Shown here: positions 8,435 through 16,292 of the stretch, piece by piece
How positions within the stretch are numbered: the first letter of the stretch is position 1
Layout of the letters: each line of letters begins with the position of its first letter
Source of the DNA: Lachnospiraceae bacterium
GTDB lineage: Bacteria > Bacillota > Clostridia > Lachnospirales > Lachnospiraceae
NCBI GenBank assembly: GCA_016284315.1
Contig: JAEEOO010000051.1
Span: 1 to 64,000, forward strand
Direction of reading: 5' to 3'
DNA length: 64,000 bases
Notes under the pieces: model-generated
Seen by the model: the letters and a program-made list of their open reading frames with translations, nothing else
Told to the model about the DNA's origin: nothing
The model's database searches: none
Position numbers and translations under genes: made by a program

Positions 8435-10325
8435 AGATCTTCTCCCCCTTTCCCTCCATATTTTCACTATCCGTGTTTTCCCCCTCAGGATTCTCGCGGT
8501 AGTACTGTGCCTGGACATTAAACATCTCGGCGTACTCGCCGTTCTTTGCCATAAGTTCATCATGGGAGCCGTATTCAACCATCTCACCTTCCTTGAACAT
8601 GGCTATTCGATCACAGAACCTGGTGGATGCGAGCCTGTGTGAAATATAAACCGCAGACTTGTCTCCCACCATATCGTCAAATCTTTCGTAAAGCTGCTGC
8701 TCTGCGATGGCATCAAGAGCAGATGTGGGCTCATCAAGTACAATGATCTTCGCTCCTTTGTATAGAGCTCTTGCAAGAGCAAGCTTCTGCTTTTCACCGC
8801 CGGACATATCAATACCATCTTCCTCAACTATATTTGTAAGAGGAGTCTCCACACCCTTTGTAAGGGAATCAAGTTTTTCGGAAAGTCCTGCCTGTCTTGC
8901 GCATTCTTCTGCCTTTTTAAGGTCAAGATCCTCCCTGCTTTCCATCGCTATATTCTCGCTCATTAAAAAGGCGAAAATATCAATGTCCTGGAACACCGGA
9001 GAAAAGAGCTTGTAGTAATCCGTTCTCTTATATTTTCTAATATCAACACCGTTTAAAGTAATAACGCCTTCCGTTGGATCGTAAAGCCTTAAAAGAAGCT
9101 TAATCATGGTGGTCTTTCCGGCTCCGTTAAGGCCTACAACCGCCAGTTTTTCTCCTTTCTTAAGCTTAAGGTTTAAATGCTTTAGCGCATAACCATCGGC
9201 TTTACGGTATTTATAGCTGACATCCTTAAACTCGATCTCATAGTCCTTCGCCTCGGGAAGTGAAATGCAGTCCTTCTCATCATCTCCAAGGTCCAGTTCG
9301 ATAAAGGATCTGAAGTCGTCGGTCTCAAGAGATGCTCTCTTAAAATCACCGAATCTCTGAAGCAGATTCTGGAGAGCGCTTGCAAAAGCAAGAGCCAGTG
9401 ACAAGAACATGGTAAAGTTACCGACGCTTAAATCGTTCTTGAACACTGCAAGATAAAGCACGGTATAAACACATCCCTGAATGATGATATAAAGAGCTCT
9501 TGCCACCACGCTGTTGGCAAACCAGATCTCATGATGGTAATCCATCCTGTTAATTCTGGTGGCGTAGATCTTTTCCTGCTTGTCGGCGAGAAATTCGCTT
9601 AACGAAAAGAGCCTGATGTCCTTGGCGTAGTCAAAGTCCTGGGTAACTCTCTCCATGTAATGAGTCTTTCTCCAGGTATTTGAAAGCTTGTCCCAAACCT
9701 CTTTTTTATCCTTTTTGACAACCCATCTGAAGAACAGGAACTGAAGAACACAAAGTACGATAAGGGCTATGATAAGTCTCCAGTCAAGGATCATTACCGC
9801 CACAAATGTAACAATGGCTGTCACCAGCTGCTGAAGGATGTTTTCAATGTTGTGCATCATTCCCTCAACGCCGTTATTATTTCCACCTGTAGCCTGAGAT
9901 GCTCTCTCAGCAACATCAAGTACCTCCGGTCTTTCAAGGAATTCATAGGGTATCCTTAAAACCTTTGATACACGTTCGGTGATCATGAACATCCTGACAT
10001 AGATGTACTTGTACCAGCTTTTTCCGCTTGAAATTGCCAAACCGATGGTTACAATAAGAGCAATGGATCCTGCCACCGCAATTAGCTTAACCAAGGCCTT
10101 TATACTTTCTTCTTTGGGAAGTCCCGCTTGAACGATATCGATAACAAACTTACCGAATATTCCCCAGAAATAAGATATTACGGAGCTACAGATGACTCCG
10201 ATGATCATCAGCACAATAACCGATGGACAGTATTGTGCCATTTTACCTATGATATATTTCGTGTTACTCCATATACCAAATTCTTTGTGCAAGGGATTAT
10301 CCTTGCTTTCTTTAAAGTCTGACAT
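8427..10325 (-). CDS. ABC exporter subunit A (permease-ATPase fusion)
   Basis: Half-transporter of 632 residues with a six-helix membrane domain (YCPSVIVLMIIGVICSSVIS begins the first segment) followed by an ATPase carrying Walker A GLNGAGKTT, signature DMSGGEKQK, Walker B KIIVLDEPTSALD and H-loop VYISHRLAS. The start at 10325 follows GGAGGGAG; a 7-bp hairpin (10345-10351/10356-10362) sits just ahead of that ribosome site. The stop overlaps the start of subunit B, so translation is probably coupled and the two form a heterodimer. The XRE regulator ends 72 bp upstream on the same strand. Substrate not predictable from sequence. Confidence 0.88.
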   Translation of the reverse strand: MSDFKESKDNPLHKEFGIWSNTKYIIGKMAQYCPSVIVLMIIGVICSSVISYFWGIFGKFVIDIVQAGLPKEESIKALVKLIAVAGSIALIVTIGLAISSGKSWYKYIYVRMFMITERVSKVLRIPYEFLERPEVLDVAERASQATGGNNNGVEGMMHNIENILQQLVTAIVTFVAVMILDWRLIIALIVLCVLQFLFFRWVVKKDKKEVWDKLSNTWRKTHYMERVTQDFDYAKDIRLFSLSEFLADKQEKIYATRINRMDYHHEIWFANSVVARALYIIIQGCVYTVLYLAVFKNDLSVGNFTMFLSLALAFASALQNLLQRFGDFKRASLETDDFRSFIELDLGDDEKDCISLPEAKDYEIEFKDVSYKYRKADGYALKHLNLKLKKGEKLAVVGLNGAGKTTMIKLLLRLYDPTEGVITLNGVDIRKYKRTDYYKLFSPVFQDIDIFAFLMSENIAMESREDLDLKKAEECARQAGLSEKLDSLTKGVETPLTNIVEEDGIDMSGGEKQKLALARALYKGAKIIVLDEPTSALDAIAEQQLYERFDDMVGDKSAVYISHRLASTRFCDRIAMFKEGEMVEYGSHDELMAKNGEYAEMFNVQAQYYRENPEGENTDSENMEGKGEKIYA

Positions 10326-10397
10326 GATGCTTTTCTCCCTCCGTTGCGGAAACTCTTCCGCATAAAACACATATTACTACTTACTCCTATTTCTTAC

Positions 10398-11348
10398 TTA
10401 TTGTTTTTTGCTATTATTCTGCTTTTCTTGCTTTTTAAGCCAGGGTTTGTTGCGATTGTCTATCTGAAGACTGTAGCCCGCAACTCCGTAGGTGAAATAA
10501 TCTGCTATTTCAAACAGAACAAGGAAAAGACCTGCGTAATTCTCATTTGATGAATATGCTCTCTTTCCTTCTCCATCGCATCCAACCAGTGCTATTGATT
10601 CAAATGCTTTGTTACCGCCCTGTTTTGTAATACCTGTTACTAAGAATTCCAAAACTTTTTCTGTCTTATCAAGTGATATTCCTGTAGCCTTTGAAATTGA
10701 CTCTGTTGTTGCAAACTCCATTCTTGCAAGGGAATAGAGATAGCAAATGATATCTACATAATCCTTGTCCGATAATCTCTTAAAAAGTTCCCTAATGTCT
10801 TTTGAATCCTTAAAGAATACATTATATCCTTCTTCGTTTTCCGGCTCTTTAAGATTAATGTAAAATTCTCTTCCCTCATTAAAGGACATGTATCTGTATT
10901 CATAATTGTTAAAGATGGCAGACGCGTATCTGTTACTGCTGTCCTTAACAATAGGGGCGTCATAGTAATTTCTGTTGGTCTCCCATCCGGAGATATTGCA
11001 TGCCCAAAGGATATTGCGAACTTTATCCGCCAGTTTTTTTACCTTTTCATCAGTTGTTAAAGGTTCTTCCCATATCTTTGAAAGTTCGTCCACCACATAC
11101 TGTTCCAGAGAAGTTTTGTCGCTTCCTCTTCCGTACAGATAATCTATGGAAACGTCAAACTGATCTGCCAGTTTAGGTAAAAGGTCTCCCTCCGGATAAC
11201 TTCCGTTTTCCCATTTAGAAACTGCCTGAGCGCTGACCCCAAGCATGTTGGCAAGCTGCTCCTGAGTCATACCCGCTTCTTTTCTAAGTTTCTGCAAGAT
11301 CTTGGAAAAGGTCTTTTCTTCGTTGTCCTTATTATCTTTTGTTCCCAT
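10398..11348 (-). CDS. XRE family transcriptional regulator with large C-terminal domain
   Basis: Protein of 316 residues with an N-terminal helix-turn-helix (about 15-70: MTQEQLANMLGVSAQAVSKW, then DQFDVSIDYLYG) of the Cro/CI type. The remaining 240 residues are soluble and of a kind I do not recognise; they may sense a ligand. Several Firmicute exporters for antimicrobial peptides are led by such regulators, and this gene lies directly upstream of the exporter pair on the same strand. A promoter with an 8-bp inverted repeat overlapping its -10 precedes it, consistent with autoregulation. Start ATG at 11348 has GGGAGGAG upstream. Confidence 0.85.
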   Translation of the reverse strand: MGTKDNKDNEEKTFSKILQKLRKEAGMTQEQLANMLGVSAQAVSKWENGSYPEGDLLPKLADQFDVSIDYLYGRGSDKTSLEQYVVDELSKIWEEPLTTDEKVKKLADKVRNILWACNISGWETNRNYYDAPIVKDSSNRYASAIFNNYEYRYMSFNEGREFYINLKEPENEEGYNVFFKDSKDIRELFKRLSDKDYVDIICYLYSLARMEFATTESISKATGISLDKTEKVLEFLVTGITKQGGNKAFESIALVGCDGEGKRAYSSNENYAGLFLVLFEIADYFTYGVAGYSLQIDNRNKPWLKKQEKQNNSKKQ

Positions 11349-11416
11349 TGGTCTCCTCCCGGTTCAAACAGTGGTATAGGCGAATTGCGAATTCATCTGT
11401 TGGTTGATTCACATTC

Positions 11417-11445
11417 ATCATACCACTACTTTCGGTTGAGACCAA
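11417..11445 (-). promoter_or_regulatory. Promoter of XRE-ABC exporter operon
   Basis: On the minus strand -35 TTGGTC (11440-11445) and -10 TATGAT (11417-11422) are separated by 17 bp. A perfect 8-bp inverted repeat ATACCACT/AGTGGTAT (11420-11427 and 11370-11377) overlaps the -10 and is a candidate operator for the XRE protein. Confidence 0.55.
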
Positions 11446-11502
11446 TGGTTGTTTTCAAGTATTGTTTGGATTTTGGTTGCGGAATCGCACGAATTTCTAC
11501 TT

Positions 11503-12027
11503 TCAGTTGGATATGCGTTCTAATTCTTCTGCAAAGGCGACGTGATATGCCTCCTGCTCGGCCTTGAAATCGGCCTCATCTATGCGGTCGATTCGTTCGG
11601 ATTTAATAAAGCGAAGCTGCGATGTAGCTTTCTTCGTCTTGATGGCAACCTGTGTATACTCAGGTCCTATCATCAAGAGTTTCAGGGCATCTTCATGCGA
11701 CAAAAAGCCGCTGCTCAAGATGCCCAATGTATCAAAAATTGTATCATTAGCGATGGGGCCCATTACTATATCTGCGTTAAGACTGTCCTTACCGCGGCGG
11801 TTTGCAAAGATGTATTTAAACCAATCTTCGCTCCTTGTAAAATAATAAATCTCAAGTCCCGTTTCATCAAGTTCATAGTGATTTACAACTGCGTCCTTCC
11901 TAGCCCAACGGTAGGTAAAGTCCCTATCGGGTGTCAAGTAAAAACCCCAGCCGAAATCTGCATTCTTTCTGCCGTAATGAATATCGGGATTTACAATTTC
12001 GCGGTCACTCGTATGATACAGTATCAT
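11503..12027 (-). CDS. DUF3990-like protein, possible ADP-ribosyltransferase-fold toxin
   Basis: Soluble protein of 174 residues resembling the DUF3990 family. LYHTSDREIV near the N-terminus and NADFGWGFYLT about 20 residues later recall the His and Tyr strands of the H-Y-E class of ADP-ribosyltransferase folds; I cannot assign the third residue. The start follows GGAGG with 6-nt spacing. It sits behind a RelB/DinJ antitoxin and a broken yafQ, all on one strand within 1 kb, so it may be the functional third gene of a toxin-antitoxin unit. DUF3990 genes are, from memory, often next to a DUF3791 gene; none is present here. Activity is inference. Confidence 0.6.
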   Translation of the reverse strand: MILYHTSDREIVNPDIHYGRKNADFGWGFYLTPDRDFTYRWARKDAVVNHYELDETGLEIYYFTRSEDWFKYIFANRRGKDSLNADIVMGPIANDTIFDTLGILSSGFLSHEDALKLLMIGPEYTQVAIKTKKATSQLRFIKSERIDRIDEADFKAEQEAYHVAFAEELERISN

Positions 12028-12053
12028 GCCAATCCTCCAGGATGCCGGTGTTA

Positions 12054-12172
12054 TTAACCAAACAAATCTGAATGCGTCCCTGTACGAAACAATAATAGTT
12101 CAAGTCTAATCCACGCTTTTGAGCCAGTTTCAAATCCTTTTTAAACTGATTAGACGTTATAATCTGATACAT
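12054..12172 (-). pseudogene. yafQ: Decayed yafQ-type mRNA interferase toxin
   Basis: The reading frame starts MYQIITSNQFKKDLKLAQKR, a clear YafQ N-terminus, and about 28 residues in, the +2 frame reads LLLFRTGTHSDLFG followed by TAA at 12054-12056, which is the normal YafQ C-terminus. Family members are about 90 residues long, so roughly 50 central codons are missing and the two ends are out of frame with each other. Translation in the first frame would instead run on to a stop at 12005. The catalytic core is lost, so the toxin should be inactive. The ATG overlaps the antitoxin stop by 23 nt, the usual coupling of dinJ-yafQ pairs. Confidence 0.85.
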
Positions 12173-12446
12173 CTTCAGCCACCTCCGACAATACTTCATC
12201 GAAGGAATCATACCTCATATACCTGGATTTATTCTTCTTCATTTCTTCATATTCAGACAAAGCTGCCTTTGTAGTTTCATTTGGAACATTTCTCTTTATC
12301 TCAAAAGGTATTCCATCATAGTTTACAGCAGCTTTTAGAAACAAGTTAATTGCAGCTGACATAGTAAGACCAAGATCGTCAAAGAGATCCTCTGCTGCTT
12401 TCTTTAATTCAGAGTCTACTCTTATATTAATGTTAGTAGTTGCCAT
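12150..12446 (-). CDS. dinJ: RelB/DinJ family antitoxin
   Basis: Antitoxin of 98 residues with the ribbon-helix-helix N-terminus typical of DinJ (NINIRVDSELKKAAEDLFDD, then GLTMSAAINLFLKAAV) and a C-terminal acidic tail that would wrap a YafQ-type toxin. The ATG at 12446 is preferred because GGAGGA lies 6 nt before it; an ATG six bases earlier is too close to that site. Its cognate toxin behind it is disrupted, so it may now act only as an orphan DNA-binding regulator, or may guard the DUF3990-like gene downstream. A strong promoter with a dyad at the -10 precedes it. Confidence 0.88.
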   Translation of the reverse strand: MATTNINIRVDSELKKAAEDLFDDLGLTMSAAINLFLKAAVNYDGIPFEIKRNVPNETTKAALSEYEEMKKNKSRYMRYDSFDEVLSEVAEDVSDYNV

Positions 12447-12472
12447 ATTCATTCCTCCGATTTTGTAATTAC

Positions 12473-12501
12473 ATTGTAAAGCAATGTGATGCTATTGTCA
12501 A
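12473..12501 (-). promoter_or_regulatory. Promoter and operator of antitoxin gene
   Basis: Minus-strand -35 TTGACA (12496-12501), 17-bp spacer, -10 TACAAT (12473-12478). A perfect dyad ACATTG-TAAAG-CAATGT (12471-12487) covers the -10 and is a likely operator for the ribbon-helix-helix antitoxin. Confidence 0.7.
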
Positions 12502-12520
12502 CACAGTCATCCTTTCAAAT

Positions 12521-12553
12521 AAAAAACAGAGACCTGTAACAAGGTCTCTGTTT
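12521..12553 (-). terminator. Intrinsic terminator of GH2 gene
   Basis: Perfect 12-bp stem (12524-12535 with 12542-12553) and 6-nt loop, followed on the minus strand by six T. It lies directly after the GH2 stop. Confidence 0.85.
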
Positions 12554-12568
12554 ATGAAAATTACTGTG

Positions 12569-15500
12569 TTACTCAAATCTAAATGACTCAAAATCAAAGT
12601 TACTTCCGGGGAGGAAGACAAATCGTACGGTTCCCTTTCCGGTGTAGTCGGAAACGGGGAAGGTCTGGGACTTATCGCCCTCTCCCGAAAATTCAAGGAT
12701 ATCCCTCTTGTTTCCTTCCTCTGATTCGAAAAGAACATGGATGGTGTTGATCTTGTTTGGAGTATGACCGGTTATGGTCAGGCTCTTAGCTGCCTTCTCA
12801 CCAAAGTCCATGCCGCCGAATTCAACGGTTACGTTATTTCCAATCTTATCGATGCGATCTTCCTTCTTCTCGAAGCTGTCGCCGTATACATTGTCGCACT
12901 CTCCTGCGTTAAGAAGCGAGAACGCCTTTATCTGCTTTGTAAAGTAGAATCCGCCGATATGAACCTTGTCATGTGCCACAAAATAAACATCGGTTATTCC
13001 CTTAAGGCGCTTTGTAAGCTTATAGGTCTCGCTCTGATATACATTCCAGATCATGGGCTTCCGGTACTTGCCGTCAAGCACCATTACGCTGCCATCTTTC
13101 TCAGGGATGCCTTCCCAAACTTCAAACTTAAACTCATCATCTGATAAGCTGAAGATAGGGATTGTGATCTCGTCGGATCCATACTCTCCGAAATCAACTT
13201 TCTCAAAGCCCACAACACTTCTTGCAAGTCTTGCGGTTGAGACGCCGTGCTCGTTTCCGATTCCGATCTCGCCCTCTTGGTAAGTGTAAAGTCCGCCGGC
13301 AATAAGGCTGTAAGGATCAAGAAGCGCTGCTCCGAAGCCCTCAGCATCAAACTCATACTCAGAGATGACTTTTGCTTCATTGCATCCGCACTTACTCATT
13401 ACGCGGAGCCTGAAATGTCCGTCTCCAACTGCCTTGATGACTGCGCTTTCCTTGCTCTTCTCGGTGATCTTGGAGATATTGCTTTCTATACCGTCGTCGT
13501 TAACCACCTTCCAGATGATATCCTCATCTTTTATGAGCGCTCCTGCACTTTCGGGATAAAGTTTTACATTTACCTTAACACTATTTGTCTCAGGAGTGAT
13601 CTTCTTTTCTCCGGAATAAACAATATCAATCTTTCTTAATCTCTTGGTATTAACGCCTTCCGACTTGGCAGTTCTGTAACCAATGGTTTCGAAGTTCTCA
13701 GGTATAAGTGAAATACCTAAGGTCTCTCTCTTACCTTCTACGGCAATAACTACTTCATCACCCTTGATCCCCTCGGATTCAAAGCTTACTTTGATCTCTC
13801 CTGTAGAATCACCAATGGCAATGACTGCCAACATTTTTCCGTTAAACAATCTCTTCAGATTGCCCTTATATTCATCGGTATCTGTGGAGTCTCCGTTATC
13901 AAGACCTGTAAGCCATCCTGCACCTGTTACATTTACCTTAATAAGATCATTGGCGTTCTCTACAGGGTATCCGTCCTTATCGTATGCCTGAAGCGCTACG
14001 AAAGCCAGGTCTCCGCATCCCGCATAGTATTTCTCGGGCTTGTTCATAACAGAAGCCTTTACAGCGGTAGTATCTCCAAAGGAATGATTGGAAGTCCTTG
14101 CGATCTCTTTTCCGTTTTCATCGTAAGCAACAGCAGTTACCTCGCCTTTTTCATAAAGGACCTTGTAGTTGCCGGTAAGAACCGTACCTTTTTCGTGGTC
14201 AATTTTCTTTCTTCCAAGGCTCTTTCCGTTTAAGAAAAGTTCGATCTCAGGGGCATTTGACGCAACTCTGACATCGATCAACTGACCTTCGTTGAAATCC
14301 CAATAAGGGAAAATATGTACGAAGGGATCATCCTTATATGAAACCCATGCGGATTTATATACATAGAACGCGTCCTTCTCAAATCCACAGGTATCAACCT
14401 GACCAAAGTAGGAATTTCTTGTCTGGTAAGGTGTGGGCTCTCCGATATAGTCAAAGCCGGTCCAGAGGAACTGACCGATTGAAAATTCATGATCTCTTTC
14501 TGCGATTATACAGCTCTCAGTGCTTCTTGCTCCCCAGCTGGTGGTGGAGTTTCCAAGGGATGAACACTGCTGATTGTCGTCTGCAAGGCAGCTTCTCTCA
14601 TAGGGGAAATGATATACACCGCGGCTCTGGACCGTTGAGCTTGTCTCGCTTCCGAAAATATGCCAGTCGGGATGAGCCTTGTGATGTTCATCGTAGAATT
14701 TCTCAGCATAGTTGTATCCTGCAAATTTAAGGATATCGGAGCACTTCTGAGCATTCTCCCAAGGCATGTAGTTGGATCCGATTCCCACAACGCCCATGCC
14801 GTAAAAATCATTCTCCTCAACATGCTGTTTTAATGTCCTTGTGATCTCCTGACCGTGAGCATCCTTGTGGGTATCATAAATCTCGTTTCCGATGGACCAC
14901 ATGAATACGCTGGGGTGATTTCTGTCTCTTCTTACCCAGCTTCTTACATCTCTTTCTTCCCATTCCTTGAAGAAACGTCCGTAGTCAAACTCAGTCTTTC
15001 CGCTCTCCCAGCAGTCAAAGGACTCGTTCATAACAACAAATCCAAGTTCATCCGCAAGGTCAAGTACTGATACTGCGGACATATTGTGGGATGTTCTGAT
15101 GGCATTAACGCCCATCTCACGAAGTTTCATATACTTACGGCGCATACCGGTCTTGTTGAACGCTGCGCCGATGCATCCAAGGTCATGATGCTCACAAACG
15201 CCGTTAAGCTTTACGTGCTTACCGTTGATGAACATTCCCTTGTTTACATCATAAACAAAGCTTCTGAAGCCAAATAAGGTGCGAGCCTTGTCGCCTTCGG
15301 GCTCTCCGGGCTGTAGACTAATCTTTGCTTTATCCGAAGGAAGATTAACGATACCTGCGGTAGTATCCTCTTCTTTTTCATATTCAGCCTCAGGATCCTT
15401 TATTGTAAGGACGCAGTCATAAAGCTTAGGATTCTCCATGCTCCAAAGTTCGGGAGCTTCAACCTTTTCCTTAAGCTCAACTCTGATGCTTCCGTCTTCT

Positions 15501-16201
15501 CTTTCTTCCTTGGTGGCAACGCCGATAAGCGCACTGTGGCTTCTTCCGAGGCTGGGGAACCATAAGGTAAGTTTAAGTCTCTTTGAGATAGGCTTAAGAG
15601 CCCCTGCGGGATATGACTTGTTCCAGTCGCAGTCTGCTTTTCCGTTGGCAATATCAGCGCTTACTGTGATCTCCCACTCTTTTGAAAGATCCGTGTCCTT
15701 TGTGATCTCTTCTCCCTCGTTAACAAAGGGCTTAGCGGAAACATAAAGGCTGTCGGTCACGATATGAGTCTCTGCATTCTCGATGAAATAAACATCCCTG
15801 AAAATGCCTGCTCCGCTGTACCAACGGCTGTTGGGAGAAAGATGGTTAACCTGAACTACGATCTCGTTTTCTCCATCTTTAAGGTTCTCGGTAATATCAA
15901 AGAAGAAGCTGGAATATCCGTATTTCCACTCTCCTGCCTTCTCTCCGTTTACAAAGAGAACAGAGTCCATATACACACCTTCGAAGTAAATTTCATATCT
16001 TCTTCCGGCTCTTTTTTTCATCTCAAACTTTTTACGATAGTAACCAACGGCACTTTCGTAAAGATCTGCTGTCTGGTAAATAAGCCAGTCGTGAGGAACA
16101 TTAACCCTCTCAAACTTAAATGAGCCGAGCCCTTCAATCCCTGTTCCTACTTTCTGTTTTGAGAACTCCCATCCGTCGTTAAAAAGTCTTTTTACAATCA
16201 T
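12569..16201 (-). CDS. GH2 family beta-galactosidase-like glycosidase, multidomain
   Basis: Large glycosidase of 1210 residues, without signal peptide. The sugar-binding jelly roll (about 10-150, with VPHDWLIYQTADLYESAVGYY) is followed by an immunoglobulin-like domain and the TIM barrel; WSIGNEIYDTH carries the acid/base Glu446 and IFGSETSSTVQSRG the nucleophile Glu525 (numbers count from an ATG six codons upstream of the start chosen here). A DUF4982-type segment (VASNAPEIELFLNGKSLGRK) and bacterial Ig-like repeats follow, and the last 150 residues look like a carbohydrate-binding beta sandwich. The ATG at 16201 has weak GGAG/AGGA sites, the earlier ATG none. Sequence favours beta-galactosidase, but exo-acting GH2 specificities overlap. 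Monocistronic, flanked by terminators. Confidence 0.88.
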   Translation of the reverse strand: MIVKRLFNDGWEFSKQKVGTGIEGLGSFKFERVNVPHDWLIYQTADLYESAVGYYRKKFEMKKRAGRRYEIYFEGVYMDSVLFVNGEKAGEWKYGYSSFFFDITENLKDGENEIVVQVNHLSPNSRWYSGAGIFRDVYFIENAETHIVTDSLYVSAKPFVNEGEEITKDTDLSKEWEITVSADIANGKADCDWNKSYPAGALKPISKRLKLTLWFPSLGRSHSALIGVATKEEREDGSIRVELKEKVEAPELWSMENPKLYDCVLTIKDPEAEYEKEEDTTAGIVNLPSDKAKISLQPGEPEGDKARTLFGFRSFVYDVNKGMFINGKHVKLNGVCEHHDLGCIGAAFNKTGMRRKYMKLREMGVNAIRTSHNMSAVSVLDLADELGFVVMNESFDCWESGKTEFDYGRFFKEWEERDVRSWVRRDRNHPSVFMWSIGNEIYDTHKDAHGQEITRTLKQHVEENDFYGMGVVGIGSNYMPWENAQKCSDILKFAGYNYAEKFYDEHHKAHPDWHIFGSETSSTVQSRGVYHFPYERSCLADDNQQCSSLGNSTTSWGARSTESCIIAERDHEFSIGQFLWTGFDYIGEPTPYQTRNSYFGQVDTCGFEKDAFYVYKSAWVSYKDDPFVHIFPYWDFNEGQLIDVRVASNAPEIELFLNGKSLGRKKIDHEKGTVLTGNYKVLYEKGEVTAVAYDENGKEIARTSNHSFGDTTAVKASVMNKPEKYYAGCGDLAFVALQAYDKDGYPVENANDLIKVNVTGAGWLTGLDNGDSTDTDEYKGNLKRLFNGKMLAVIAIGDSTGEIKVSFESEGIKGDEVVIAVEGKRETLGISLIPENFETIGYRTAKSEGVNTKRLRKIDIVYSGEKKITPETNSVKVNVKLYPESAGALIKDEDIIWKVVNDDGIESNISKITEKSKESAVIKAVGDGHFRLRVMSKCGCNEAKVISEYEFDAEGFGAALLDPYSLIAGGLYTYQEGEIGIGNEHGVSTARLARSVVGFEKVDFGEYGSDEITIPIFSLSDDEFKFEVWEGIPEKDGSVMVLDGKYRKPMIWNVYQSETYKLTKRLKGITDVYFVAHDKVHIGGFYFTKQIKAFSLLNAGECDNVYGDSFEKKEDRIDKIGNNVTVEFGGMDFGEKAAKSLTITGHTPNKINTIHVLFESEEGNKRDILEFSGEGDKSQTFPVSDYTGKGTVRFVFLPGSNFDFESFRFE

Positions 16202-16230
16202 CTTCCTAATGTGCTCCATTTCATCGCAAA

Positions 16231-16254
16231 GGCGGAATACGTTGCTATTCCGCC
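16231..16254. terminator. Hairpin between EF-G paralogue and GH2
   Basis: Arms GGCGGAATA (16231-16239) and TATTCCGCC (16246-16254). It follows the EF-G-like gene on the minus strand, where only TTT follows; the plus strand shows TTTTAT. Confidence 0.6.
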
Positions 16255-16292
16255 TTTTATCGCGATCATATTTTTAGTAATAGATCATGTGT

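Noticed and set aside
12005-12172. Short intact toxin gene reading through to 12005
   Set aside because: After residue 28 the product no longer resembles YafQ, while the true YafQ end lies in another frame. A deletion pseudogene explains it better.
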